Below, in pieces: positions 36,208 to 49,035 of a DNA stretch of 64,000 nt. The notes under the pieces were generated by a model, which saw only the letters and a program-made list of their open reading frames with translations, ran no database searches and was not told the origin of the DNA. The translations under genes and the position numbers were made by a program. The stretch is from Sphagnum compactum (Eukaryota > Bryophyta > Sphagnopsida > Sphagnales), in NCBI GenBank assembly GCA_965153455.1, contig OZ234503.1:3038001-3102000 (forward strand). Direction: 5' to 3'. How positions within the stretch are numbered: the first letter of the stretch is position 1; each line of letters opens with the position of its first letter.

Positions 36208-39200
36208 GTTGGGTGAGGGATATCCTGAATTTTTGGAGACTCATTTGGTTATCGATCAAGCTGGTTTTGGTCTGCTGGCATGGTAAATATTCGCCAGTGG
36301 CTTCAGCAGGTGTTCTGCATCCAAGTATCGCCAGTGGCTGCAGCAGATGTGGCATATCGCTAGTGGCATATGCTTAAAGGATATATTCAGGGTGCTCTTT
36401 ATGTGGGCCTTTCTTAGCCTTAGGCTTAAATGCTTGCTATACAGGGACAAGCTAAAATGAAATGAACCTTAATATCACAAGCTTGCTTGTGCTTGAATCA
36501 GGATGTTATTGATTTTTTGATTAGCTGTGTCTCTGAAGTGCTAGCCAAAGTCATCACTGAGTCTTTCCCTTGCTTCCCACAAACATGACACAAACTCAGG
36601 AGACAGATGGTTGTATTGTAGTTTGCCTGAAATTTGGGCGGATTGCTATCTACACTCACTGGTGGAAACTGATGATGTCACTGGGTGAATCATGGCAGCT
36701 TATCACTGCTATTCATGATGACAGGGATGGTCTGACACTTTGTGAGTCACTCCCATGAGGGTATGATTGCACTGACAATTGTGTTACCTTCAAAGTGTTG
36801 GTTGTGGAGTTTGGTCTACAATCTCAGAGATATGTTGGTCGAAGTAACAATAGACTGTATCTGTATCCTCTAGATAGTGATGAGATGTTCTGGTCAGACT
36901 TCCCAAAGAGTCTCAGCAAACACCTTCCAGACCTTGGAAAATGCCTTATGGTTGTGTGGATTTTGAATGCCTGGACGCCCTTTTTTCATGCAGGTTTGCA
37001 CCATTGTTGTACTCAGCTGATATTTATCTTGTACTAAAATTTCCTTCCTATAAGTACCGAACAGGTATTCTAGTTTTATTGATGACAATCTGGTCAGAAA
37101 CAGGCTGCTGGTTCTACCACAGAATCTGTAGTTAAAAGGACTGTGTAAAGGTTGACACAGTGATGGTGTACTTGCCCAGTTAGCTACAACCAACAGACTA
37201 GACTCTACATTTTCCTTCATCCTGAGAATCTCTCAGGAAAAGTAGTGCCAAGTGGGTGAAATTTGTCTGTTTTCTCCTCTTTCCAAGAACAATGACATCT
37301 TTCCTAGGACAGTTGCACAGTTATGACAATTACATAAGATGAAGATGCAATTCTGTGGTAGCATTGTAGAGTACAGGTCATAGATCATTGATGTGGCAAA
37401 ATTTCCAAAATGCTGATCTCAGCTGTGTCAACCTTCATTACATGAAATGCACCCCAGTGATGAGGCTTGTGATCCCCATTTCTGCACCCTTGCTGCCATC
37501 TGTTGGTGCAATGTTTTCTTGTGGTATGTGGCATTGGGATGAGGAGGGCTGCCTTGCACCTTACTGACTTGTGGTTTTGCCAGAATTTCAGGCCAGTAGA
37601 TTCTGATTTTGCTTCGAAAACTTGCACTGTTACATCTTATCCATTATGATGGGAATATCCATGCTGTTAGGGTTACAAGTGGTCCATATATGCTGACTCT
37701 ATTTCTCTGTACATGACTACATGGCTTTCCATATCTTCCCATTGGCGTAATGTGAAATTCAAATTGGCTGCTTGTTGCTACACAGTTTTGAACATCATTC
37801 TCAGTCTGATGGTGCTACACCACTCTTCCTTGTAAAACCCACAATGACTTTGAAGTTGACGCACCTTATGCTTTGAAGTTGGCCCAGCCAGGAGCTTAAG
37901 TTTCCATTCGTTATTACAGATTTTTGACACTGGCATGTTTCATGTTGTCTTCAATTTCAGCCATTTGATGGGTTTTGGCCTGCATCTTGTTAGACAAGTG
38001 GGCACAACTTTTCACTCTGCACATCTTGCACACATGTTGGAATAGCTGTGCTGATCATTAACCTATGCTTAGAAATACAGCTGCTTGGAGTTTTTAAGGT
38101 AACTCCATGTGGAAATTGAATGACTGAAATTAGGGGCAGATGAAAAGCATCAACTGTTAGTAGCTTGAAGTGATGAAATCAGTTTTATTAGCAGTCCTAG
38201 TGATCAAGATACTATTATGGGCTATGTGATGCACACTTGCAAATGCTTGTTAAAACCAGTGCACTCCAGGATGTGGTTGTGGTCAAGTTGGTCTGCCGTG
38301 GACAAAGCTGCAAGTCAAGCAATCAACTGCAGTAAGTTCATCCGCCAATACAAATAGCTTGGAATACTCCTATGATTGCTTTGGAATGCCTTGCCTCTGG
38401 ACAATCCCCAACCATCCATTGCACAAATACTCAGCACTGTGGTATCTGTTCTCCTTTGCCATTTCATACACACTGTCACTAATTCTCTTCAAAGACAGGG
38501 CCTGTTTGCATGGGATATAATGCACACTCCAATTTCCACCTTTGTTATCTGATGTACCTTTGAATGCTTAATGGGCATGTGTTAGCTAGCTCTCCTAGTT
38601 CCTTTCCATCTGCTGATAGCCCTACTGTCAATTGTCTTGGTCTCTTCCAGTTGTGGAAGGAACCTCTGTTTAGAAATTTCACCATGCATTGTGCTGCAGA
38701 AGGCTTCTTCCCTTAGCCCTCGGTGATGTTCTCAGGCTGAAGAACTGGGGCTAATTCTCTCGTTCATCTGCCCTCAAAACTAGTGAGGGCCTTGGGAAAA
38801 AGCCTTCCCCTACACATAAATACCTGGCTGTGTAATGCCCTACTGCCAAGGCTTTCTCCTACATGTTAATGTCAGGGAGCAGGCAGTACACTTACTTAAC
38901 AGGTATAATGTGCCCTCCACCTCCAAATACACTAGGAAATTTCTGGGTGTGCTTTCTAATCTTGCTAATGTGCTTCTCTAGTGTTTTCAGAGCTGCCTCG
39001 CCAAATATCCCAATCCCCTGTAGAATCATACAAAGGGCATTGAAATCTACATGTACCTGGTATGTAGGAGTGGTAGGGAGCTTATGCCTACTTATAGGTG
39101 TAATGTCCCTCCACCTCCTGAATAGTAGGCATACTTGATCCTCCCACTCCTACCATCTTGTGATGTACATATGTTTAGGCTTATGAAAAGGTTCACCTCA

Positions 39201-40614
39201 GGTTTTACAGTGGGTAAAGTCTTGGCAATGTCCACAAGTCAGAGACATTTGCCAAACTACATGGTTGGAGATGGCTATTGCCTCATACAGGGCTCCTTAT
39301 CTGAGAATGCTCCCCACCCTAAGCTTTACCCTATGCAAATGACCTAATTGCTTTCCTTTCAAAGATGCAAGGCATTTTCAGAAACCCTTTGACCCAACTA
39401 TACAGCCATGTAAATAAAATCTTTTCACCCACCCATTCATGAGAGAGAGAGAGAGTTTGACACCTACATAACTCAAAGCTACTTTCCATGTTATAAATCA
39501 ATAATCCAATAGAGTTTTCTATAAAGTCCAATAAAGACTTGACCTGAAGGTTGAGTTTGGTCAAAACTTGGTTGCATTGTAGTTGCATGTGATAATTACT
39601 TTAGAATTGTTGTGGATGTGCCACTAAAACAACAATTATGTTGCAACTAGTACAACGTACATACATGTAATCATGTCACGTGTCCACATTTTTCACCGCC
39701 CATTATGGAATATAATTATAATTAGTTTTTAATTATGATTCCCATTGATACAATTAATACATCCACTAGTGCACCACTACTAGAATAATATTATTCAACT
39801 ATGTTATGACTATAATACAACTACTTATAACTTAATAAAAATACATATTCATTGGTTATTTATATCTTTATCATATGTGTTCATTTTGAGTGATTTAAAA
39901 TGTTATGAAACGCTACTTCAAGCTTTAGAAATCATCTTTGAAATGTAAAGGAAAATGATTAATGAAAAAATAACAAAAAAAAAAAAAAGCTTTCCAACTT
40001 ACAAAACATTTTTTTTTTCTTTGGACCCCTCCTACTTTCAAACCTGATAATTTTCTTATTTCTTACTCATTTTAAATAATTTAAACTGTTATAAGAGCGC
40101 CATCTAAAGTTCTACAAATAATCTTTGAACTTTAATAACAACATAGCAACATACAAAGGTTTTTTTAGGTGTTCGGGAACTGACCTTTGTAGCATTTGGT
40201 GGTTTGTTTTTTTGAGTTTTTGACCCCCTCTACTTGGGGGCCCATAACTTTTTCAATTTTATTTCATTTTTGATGATTTTTAATGCCTTAGAGGCACAAT
40301 AGGAGGGTTTCAAGTTTTTTTTGTACACCAAAGAAAATGGAGCCCTCCCTTTGGATCTAGCATGCCCTTAGCGTTTAAGTGTTATAGTTGTCACTCAAGT
40401 GCAACTAAAAAAAAACTAAAAAATTTAACCCATATGTTTTGTTCTCAAATCTCATGTTACAAACTATATAAAGAAAGCTTGTTTTCTTATATTCTCATAT
40501 TAAAATACAAGTGACATTTTGGAACGAGCTCAAAAAGGTTTAACCAAAGGTAAACATAAAATAAAAAATAAATTTCATGGCTATTTTTGAGTTCACCTAG
40601 TCTTGTGTTTTATT
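36208..40614. other. 3' flank and intergenic DNA
   Basis: The 3' untranslated region of the AP2/ERF gene probably fills the first part. Up to about 39,400 the DNA has balanced composition and may be low-copy, but no splice-consistent gene was found. A GA microsatellite lies at about 39,441-39,456. Beyond 39,590 the DNA is AT-rich with GTTGCAA words. Confidence 0.45.
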
Positions 40615-40702
40615 ACCTACTTATCTACCTATGTAAGTAAGTAGGTCCTAGGTAAATACGTAGGTATGTAGGTCTTAAAACCTACCAACTTACCTACCTA
40701 CC
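40615..40702. repeat. CCTACCTA/TAGGTAGG palindromic low-complexity block
   Basis: CTACCTA-type and GTAAGTAGG-type words follow one another and form two successive inverted repeats, for example ACCTACTTATC against TAAGTAAGTAGGT. The same words occur in the terminal repeats of the element at 53,712-58,980. Confidence 0.5.
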
Positions 40703-41510
40703 AATATGTATGACCTATCTAACTATTAATATATATTCCAAAATATAATTTATATGCCATGTGGAATTTTTTTTATTGTGCCACGTGTCATAATCTTGGG
40801 ACCATCATTAATAATCATAATGAATGATGGAGATCAAAATTTCGAAAAAAATTCATTTTTATGTCCAAAATTTTTCACAATGCCATGTGTCAAATTTTAA
40901 TAAATGGGTGGCAATCAATGATGTCGACATGACATCATGGGTGTAATTATAATGGAATTGCATAGTAGTTGAAAATGAGTTGTTTTGATTGAGTTGCAAT
41001 GAGTTGCATCGTATATACGATGAATTGCAACTTTGCAATTCATGCAACTTGTCCATTAGAACTCACAACATATGAATATAATGAGTTGCAACTATCTTTT
41101 GCAACTCAAAAATTGAATTGTAAAGCCAGTTGTAAAACACCCCTTTCTCTCATAATGAAATATAAAGATTACATGACTAGGCTAAGGACATAGTTGCAAA
41201 ATGTCCAACCATGGATGCCATGTTTTGGTGTACGGTGGTGGCCCAAAATCTCTAAAATGTTTGTGAATAGCATATCAAAGATGTAAGATACTTAAAGTGT
41301 AGACTTACCAACACACCTTGAGTTTAAATGAATATATTTCATTACCACTTTTGTAAAAATAAGGGAATTACTTTGGTTTCCACTTCAACCATTCACTAAA
41401 AATGTATTTGTTACAACCCATATACGCCAAAAGGGGTGTGGCAATTAGGCATTTGTTCACATATGTACCATCTATAATGTTTAATAATGCTGATGGTGGC
41501 AAGGAAGAGA

Positions 41511-42365
41511 TGTCACAACCTTAGCCTTGGGCTCGCGACCAAAGCAAGGGCTTGCAAAGGTGCGAGCCAAGATTGAGCCCGGGAGTCACAATTCATGCTC
41601 CTGGGAGTGCAAGAGAATGTGAGGGAATGAATCCGCACACTCCCAAGTGAGTTCCCACTTTGGGAAATGGAGTCCCGAATCTTCAGAGAGTGATTGTAGG
41701 GTCAAAACCCATTGGATTGAATAGTTCCTTATATCATTGGAAAGCTCTTGGAACTTAAATGTCTAAAATGGGCTCACATGACCCATTTGGTACTTAAAAC
41801 ATAAGTTATGGCCAAAAGAAGGGCCGAAACTAAAAGTCAAGAATCTCCTCAATTTCCTTGTGTATAGGTGACGTGACACATACCATTGAAAAGCTCTCAA
41901 CAAGGGCTACAATTTTGCTTTAGATCTCACCTCAATTGGAGGTCTGCACACAAAGTTATGGGCCTCCAAAGTTGCAAGAGTCCCAATTTAGGGAATTTCA
42001 GGACTCCCAAGTAATGTCATTTGGGTGCTGGCCCCGTGGCGAATCATAGAGTATACTAAAAGGGGGAAGGTGGTGGCTTCCCCCAAGTTCGGGCCGTGAT
42101 GAATTTTGTGAGTCCGTGTTTGCCCATGGTTCGTCCGTGCACCAAAAGCGCTCAAACTATGCACTAACCAACTTGTTGTTTGGTTTGCAGGTTCGTGTCA
42201 GTAATTGATGCTTGTCACTCTTCTTAGTCCCCATCCCAGAGCTCCAGCACGCCCTTCTACCCCCAAAGTGTTGCGAGCCAGGGAGTGTGCTCCCACTCTT
42301 TACTCTTCCGTTGTTTTCACCTTAGACTCACATTTAAGTCTATCAAGGCGCTTGGGAGCACGTCA
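41511..42365 (+). mobile_element. Solo LTR, plus orientation (family L)
   Basis: An 855-base unit from TGTCACAACCTT to GCACGTCA, flanked by a perfect 5-bp direct repeat AGAGA (41,506-41,510 and 42,366-42,370). It is homologous end to end with the solo LTR at 16,778-17,597 in the opposite orientation, with many substitutions and small indels. No internal coding region adjoins it. Confidence 0.92.
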
Positions 42366-42370
42366 AGAGA

Positions 42371-43003
42371 AGTTCACAATGTAGGGCCCCATTCCATCAT
42401 TGTCTATATGCACAATTTAACCTTCAAGATACCATGCCAAAACATTGGGATATAATCAATATAACACACCTAATTAGCCTCAAGCATGTGGTTAAAAAGA
42501 CATGGGATGGATTTGGCAAATGGGCATGTAATCTATTACATTTGGGAGTCAATACAATGAATCATAGTTAAATGAATCCTAGATTTAAAAAACATGTGAG
42601 GCCTTATACCCCACGCCCACCAATGCAAGATGTGGATGGCTTTACCAAATATTCAAAAATGGTTTAACCCAAGGACCAACAAATTTGAATTTGGTCCAAA
42701 CCCATGCGGAATTTGGTACAACTCCATGGGTGATGAGGTTGAGTGTGACCTACTAGATGAAGTATCTTGTGACCTATTAGTTGACAAGACTAATGATTCC
42801 TAATGCTTGAAAGATGAAATGACATTTGCACTCCTAGCCAAAATATCATCACACAAGGTTGCCATGGTCGATGAGATAAACAATGTTCCCAAGTTGGATG
42901 TGATTTTGCATGGGGTGAACATTGGGCAATGAAGTCCATCATTGTAATAATCTTAGCTAATTCTTTGAACATAATTTGGAAAAAGTAATAGTATATATAA
43001 GAT
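42371..43003. other. Intergenic, nothing recognised
   Basis: No gene or bounded element recognised. Confidence 0.4.
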
Positions 43004-43811
43004 GGGTGAAAGCACACTATGGTGACCCCCTTTGGGGCACTTTTGGGTCTAGTATTATAGTACATATAGTATAATTGTTCCAAAAGCATGGTACATTTAA
43101 TTTTGGGTATCAATGTTGGTTTTTAAGCCTTACAACAATTCTTTTTACAAAACTAATGTTATGTAGTATTATTTTTAAAATAATAATAAATTTCATTATC
43201 TATATTGAAGGATCCATGAGTGTATTTATAATATGCATTGGTATAATAGGACCACATTTTTGTTTTGATTGCACTAACTTTAAGGTTTCATTAGTCATTA
43301 GAATAATCAATTTTAATGAAATAAAAAAGTTGACCCATCTAGTTGTGTTTGTCATTTTCTATGTGGATGTGATTTCTTGTCAAAACTTCAATTTACCACA
43401 CATTTATCGCATCTTTGCTCAAAAAACTCATTTTTTGAGATGAAAATCTACAAATTAGTCACATGGTATCCAAACATGGTTCATATTATGTGAAATGACA
43501 TGATTCAATATACTTTCAACTTTCATAAAGACTAAAAATCATTTAAATTGTTTTTGAAGTATATTTGTGTTTTTGAGTACATAGGTACATTACATTCATT
43601 TTCACAAATATACTTTAATCTCCCACTTTATAAAATGAAATGAAATAGTTTCTTTTCTTATGTCTTGCCTAGGTTATATTCTAACATAATATTCAAAAAT
43701 ATTGTGAAAATCTTTTGAAAGTTTGAAATAGGATACGCTCAAACATGCACATCGTTGGAAAGTAGTACAATGTGACACCCCAAAGGGGGTCACCGTAGTG
43801 TGCTTTCACCC
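43004..43811. mobile_element. Small inverted-repeat transposon, MITE-like
   Basis: 808 bases with about 33-base terminal inverted repeats. The left end is GGGTGAAAGCACACTATGGT followed by GACCCCCTTTGGGG. The right end is its reverse complement with a single mismatch (CACTACGG for CACTATGG). The interior has no transposase; the 122-codon + frame at 43,075-43,443 is AT-rich and shows no motif. I did not find a clean target-site duplication, so the superfamily is open. Confidence 0.6.
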
Positions 43812-45179
43812 AGACCTAAAGATTCATGGAATTAGGGTGAAAAGGATTTAACATAGGTATTAAGCACATCATATGTGCATAACATCTCCTAGTATATTTC
43901 CATTGTCATATTTATGAATGGTGCATAATGGGCAAATAAGATGTTTCTCAATTGATGTAACAATTGTGATCATTTGTACATAATAAAATAAAAAACGAGA
44001 TTTTCACTAGCTTAAAGCTTTTAGATGACATAATGATTGAAAAATTCATAATTGCACACATAATACATTTTTGAATATGCCATATTTTCAACACTTAGCT
44101 TTTAGTTGAACCAAATTTTAAATCTTGTTTACATTGATAAAATGAATAAATCAAATACTTGGTGAAATTATGATAAACACCAAATAGGGTTCAAAAGTAA
44201 ATGGCAACAAATTGATTTACACAAAAACATACAAATCGTACAAGACTTGTAGACTTTTGTGTGGATGGGAATATGAGTTTTTATGTACTCCCTAGTGGTT
44301 AATCCCTTTAAATGCCTTAGTGGCTTTAAATGTGGAAGCATGACCAATTGCGGGATTGATATTTTGGGGTCGTTGTTCATGGCAGTCATTATCATTTTGT
44401 GCCTTTCCACCATCATCACTAATGTCAGTGTCCTCATCATCATTGCACCACTCTTCCATCTTTGAAATGTTTGTCCAAAACAAAGTCGTGACGATATTTT
44501 GCCCCATTTGCTTTGTCACAATTTGTTTGGTGGGACATTATCCATCAATATCTAGGATGCCACCCATATGTAGTGGATTGTAATCTTGTTTGCTTATGAA
44601 AGTCATCTTTTTTTTATCAATGGGCTTCTTCCCTCAAATGACCCATTGCATGGATGAATCTTGAATAGGCAAATGAAGACGATTCATGGAAATAATCATT
44701 ATGGCCAATGTTGACCTCACCTAGGGCTGAAGATGTGGGCAAACCCATCCTTGAGTGATACCCTTAGGAATGTCACACCGTGATTTACTAAACCTATCAA
44801 ACTTTAAGAAATCACTTAAATAAATATTTTCATAAAATATTTTTAATTAACACATTTATTAGGTTCCCTAGATTTTGAAATATCAATAACATAAAAAAAA
44901 TTGTGTATTTTGATGTTCCTAATCATTATATTTGGTTAAAGTTTCAGGAATGTAATGTTGGTTCCTTTCTTTGAACTTTTCGGTCAAGAACACAAATTTG
45001 AAACATGATTTGGAAAATTTCTTGGGAATTTATTTCCTAAGGTAATTTTGAAGTCATCCTTTTTTGAATTTTTATTAAGTAATTAATTGAGTAAGATAAT
45101 CTAATTATGAATTTCCAAAGTTAAAAAATGTGATTCTTGAAGGCACCATCACTATTAAAAATACAATTTTTTTAACAAT
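43812..45179 (-). other. Flank of split hAT; possible decayed C-terminal part
   Basis: Mostly decayed AT-rich DNA on the 3' side of the hAT fragment. A minus-strand frame at 44,290-44,519 contains KMEEWCNDDEDTDISDDG, an acidic stretch of a kind often seen near the C-terminus of hAT transposases. The dimerisation block itself was not recognised. Confidence 0.3.
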
Positions 45180-45346
45180 TTTCATTTTTTTCAATTCCAA
45201 AATAAACTTCAAGCCATTCATCTTTCCAATCCCTTATTGTGTTGATGGTTCCTAAGAACAAATCTTCATTCAGGCAATCAAACATGATGATTAACAGTGG
45301 GCAACTATTAATGTTGTCCCACCCATTTAAACAAATAGTGCCCCCA
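45180..45346 (-). pseudogene. hAT transposase, part 2 (after the CACTA insertion)
   Basis: This continues the DUF659-like core of the transposase whose first part is at 49,036-49,723. The frame gives GGTICLNGWDN then a hydrophobic PLLIIMF and FLGTINT. This follows the family pattern (Tyr-Gly-Cys-Thr-Ile, then Asp-Gly-Trp, then a hydrophobic strand, then FLK.VD). Here Asp of the DGW is replaced by Asn and the Cys by Gly. The frame ends at a stop near 45,180. Confidence 0.75.
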
Positions 45347-45779
45347 CACTACTAAAATTCCTATTTTTTTAAACTAAGCAAGTTGATTAAATGAGTCTTT
45401 TTGACTAAAGGAAATGTATTTTTAACTAAAGGCTAAGGGCTTGAATGACAATGGGTATCTTTTGACCAATCAATTTGATTAGAGTGATTGATTTGACAAC
45501 TAGTCAAATCAGACATTTAGTTAAATTGGATTTAAAAATACCACGTAGTCAAATTGGCAAGTGCCTTAGTCAATAATGCCACCTATTAATTCAATCAATA
45601 GGGCTAAATAAGTAGGTTTAGTCAAAATAGCCAATGGCTTAGTCAAAATGACTAATTAAAAATTCCATTATTAATTAGATATTTTGGGACTACATTTAAC
45701 ATTTTGACAATCTGTGACCAATTAGAAAAAAATTGAAAAATGTAAAAGTTAGCTAATCATAATTAAATGAATCATGAAC

Positions 45780-47640
45780 AAATTAATTTTGGTTAAACTA
45801 AATATATACATTTATTTTGGCTCAACTACTTAAAAAACATTAATTAGAATTAAAAGTAACCATAACTAATCTAACCATGGTTCTTATAAACATAACTAAA
45901 TTAGTTATATTTATTTTTAACATATTATTATTTTACCTTAATAAATTTAACCATAATTAATTAAAAACTATTGTTAATTTAGCCACGGTTGGTTTTGCCA
46001 TAACATATTTATTCATCAGTTAATTTAACCATATTAATTTTATAAGTGGTTAGTTTAACCAAATTTATTTGACCATGTTAATTTAACCATTTGTAGTTTA
46101 ACCATATTTAATTTTCCCATAATTATTTAAACCATTTTGATTTTAGCCATAATTACTTCATTCATGTTTATTTTAACCATAATTAATTTTTGCATAATTG
46201 GTTTTGCCATAAAATATTTATTCATTAGTTAATTTAATCATAATAATTTTATTAGTGGTTAATTTAGCCAAATTTATTTACTCATCCTTAGTTTAACCAT
46301 GGTTAATGTTGCCATAAATATTTTAACCATTTTGATTTTAGCCATAATTATTTCATTATTGTTTATTTTAGCCATAATTAATTTTTGAAAATTGATTTTT
46401 GCCATAAAATATTTATTCATTGGCTAATTTAGCCATATTAACTTTATTAATGGTTAATTTAGCCAAATTTATTTACTCATGGTTAGTTTAACCATTTTTA
46501 GTTTAAGCATGGTTTATTTTGCCATAATTATTTTAACCATTTTGATTTTAGCCATAATTACTTCATTCATGTTTATTTTAGCCATAATTAACTTTTGCAT
46601 AACTGATTTTTCCATAAAATATTTATTCAGTGGTTAGTTTAACCATATTAACTTTATTAGTGGTTAGTTTAGGCATATTTATTTACTCATTGTTAGTTTC
46701 ACCATTTCTAGTTTAGTCACTTTTATTCATTGGTTTAACCATAAAATATTTATTTCTAAGTTATTTTGGCCATATTTATTCTACTCATGATTAGTTCAAC
46801 CATTTATAGTTTAGCCATAAAATATTTATTCATTATTTAGTTTAGTCATATTAACTTTACTAGTGATTAGTTTAGCCAAATTTATTTACTCATTGTTACT
46901 CATCATTAGCCATTGTTAATTTTGCCATAAATATTTTAATCATTTTAATTTAACCATAATTATTTCATTCCTCTTTATTCTAGCCATAAATAATTTATGC
47001 ATAGTTGGTTTAGCAATAAAATATTTATTCATTGGTTTGTTTAACCATTTCTAGTTTAGCCATGGTTGGTTTAACCATAAAACATTTATTTCTTAGGTAG
47101 TTTGGCCATATTTATTTTACTCATGATTAGTTCAACCATTTATAGTGTAGCCATAAAATATTTATTCATTAGTTAATTTGGATATATTTACATTACTTAT
47201 GGTTAATTTAGCCATATTTAGTTTACGCATGGTTAATTTTAGCCATTTCTGTTTTGGCCATGGTTGGTTTAGCCATAAATTATTTATTCATTGGTGAGCT
47301 TGGCCTTATGTACTTTGTTCAAACTAAATTTCACCATATTTAGTTTATTCATGGTTAATTTTACCATTTTTAATTTAGCCATGATTGGTTTTGCCATAAT
47401 TATTTTACCCAAAATTAGTTTAATCATTATAAATTCAACTATTACTTATTTAAATATGGTTAATTGAACCATAATTAATTGAGTCATGGTTAGTTTTCCA
47501 TAATTATTAATTTTTGTTAGCCATTATTTATTTAATAATTATTAAATTTGCCATAACTAGTTTAATTGTGGTTGGTTTAAACATTATTATTTTACCAATC
47601 GTTACTTTTGCCATAATTAATTTTTCCTAGGTTAAATTAA
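45780..47640. repeat. Degenerate AACCAT/ATGGTT array inside the CACTA
   Basis: About 1.9 kb of almost nothing but variants of TTTAACCATAATTAATTT, TTTAGCCATAATTA and ATGGTTAGTTTAACCAT at a spacing of roughly 15-25 bases. A longer periodicity is visible: the block with CCATAAAATATTTATTCATT recurs about every 110-240 bases. There is no coding frame. Confidence 0.8.
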
Positions 47641-48590
47641 CCACCTATTTGATTTATGTAATGTAAATATGTTGGTTAAATAGCCTAAATACAATTAACT
47701 TATGTGTAGGTGTATTTATTTATACATACCTTACTTATATTCCACCTATTTACCTATATTTTAGCCTATAGGTAACTTAGTTATATAGGTGAGGCTAGAC
47801 CATTTATATACTTATGATAAATTACTAGTTGGTTATATAGTTATTTACTTAAAATATATTAATGAATGTGTAATTAAATAGTTAAATATTGATTATTACA
47901 AATACATTGTTTATAATATATAATGAATTAAGTCAATTTTGTAAGGATTAGTTATAATTTGGTTGTAATTATCAATCAACAATATAGTACATTATAACTA
48001 TCTTGATATTTTATATAATCCAAGGATTTTAATATGGTTATAATTATTAATCATAACTAAGTAACTAAACATTAACTATTACTAATTTTTATTTTAACTT
48101 AATTAACATACATATTTACTTACTTCTTTGTTTATTTATTTACGTAGTGAACTAAAAAGCTCTAGTGTTGTGTGGACATGAAAATGTTTCTCCCTCCCAA
48201 AAGTTTGTCCCATATTGTTTGTCATCATTTCTAAACGATGAGCAATATAAATAGATGCACCATAAGCATCCAAGAGATGAGAAATATTTTAAAAAGGAAA
48301 TCCTCTTGGGATGAACCAATTAAAAAGGTTTAACCTTAAAGGCCAAGTTCAAAATGAAATAAGATTTTCCTACCTAGGTCATTTAGGTGTAGGCTTAATC
48401 TAAGTGGTGTACATTTAAGCCTAGTAAAGGTCATAGCTTAGGTTGCCTTAACCTACTTTAAGACTTTATACCTAGTTGTTAGTTATAGGCTCTGAGACCT
48501 AGGTCTAAAAGTTTAGGTCATAGGTTCCTAGACATAGGGACCTTAAGAATAGGTATTTAATTTTAAGCTTAACCTAGGTTGCTTAGTAAC

Positions 48591-48798
48591 TATCCACGTG
48601 GCATAACCTAACATGTGGCATAACCTAATGGCCAATGTTTAAATGCCACATGGCATAGCCTAGATGGTCAATGTTTAAATGCCACGTGGCATAACCTAGA
48701 TGGCCAATGTTTAAATGCCACGTGGCATAATTCGGTGGCCAATTTTAGATGCCATGTGGCTTAACTTGGGTGGCCATTGTTTAAATGCCACATGGCAC
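48591..48798. repeat. 36-bp minisatellite with CACGTG/CACATG palindromes
   Basis: Units of about 36 bases (GGCATAACCTAGATGGCCAA followed by TGTTTAAATGCCA) repeat around six times. The CAYRTG cores start at 48,595, 48,612, 48,647, 48,683, 48,719, 48,753 and 48,789, so spacing is 34-36 bases after the first. Three cores are CACGTG (G-box) inside the 12-base palindrome TGCCACGTGGCA or close to it; the others are CATGTG or CACATG. Confidence 0.85.
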
Positions 48799-49035
48799 TT
48801 GCTTAATCAAAATGGTGTTTGGCTAATCAAAAAATCATTTGAATGTTATATTGACTAGTCAAAATGACTAATAAAAAATGCCAACCTAGGCCTAGTCAAA
48901 AAATACATGGCCTAGTCACAATGGACATGTTCAAAATGACTTGTCCAAAATGACTGAGAGGTTTTTCTCACGATTGTCCGAAATGGGTCTTTTTTACCAA
49001 AATTTCTAGTAAAAAAATTAGGAATTCTAGTAGTG

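Larger units (their letters stand above)
45347..49035. mobile_element. Non-autonomous CACTA transposon
   Basis: 3,689 bases. The left end is CACTACTAAAATTCCTA and the right end, on the other strand, is CACTACTAGAATTCCTA. Only one of these 17 bases differs, and a T-rich stretch follows in both. A perfect 3-bp target duplication CCA is at 45,344-45,346 and 49,036-49,038, as expected for CACTA (En/Spm) elements. Both subterminal regions (about 45,395-45,670 and 48,800-48,960) repeat TAGTCAAAATGACTA-type words, typical of CACTA subterminal repeats. There is no transposase frame inside, so it would depend on an element elsewhere. It lies inside the DUF659-like coding part of a hAT transposase, so it inserted later than that element. 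Confidence 0.92.

Noticed and set aside
39775-39800. CACTACTAGAATAAT as a CACTA left end
   Set aside because: No matching TAGTAGTG right end with a 3-bp duplication was found; a lone terminus is not enough.
43015-43800. Typical CACTA element ending at CACTA/TAGTG
   Set aside because: The inverted repeat continues outside CACTA on both sides and the flanking triplets (GCA and TGC) are inverted, not direct.
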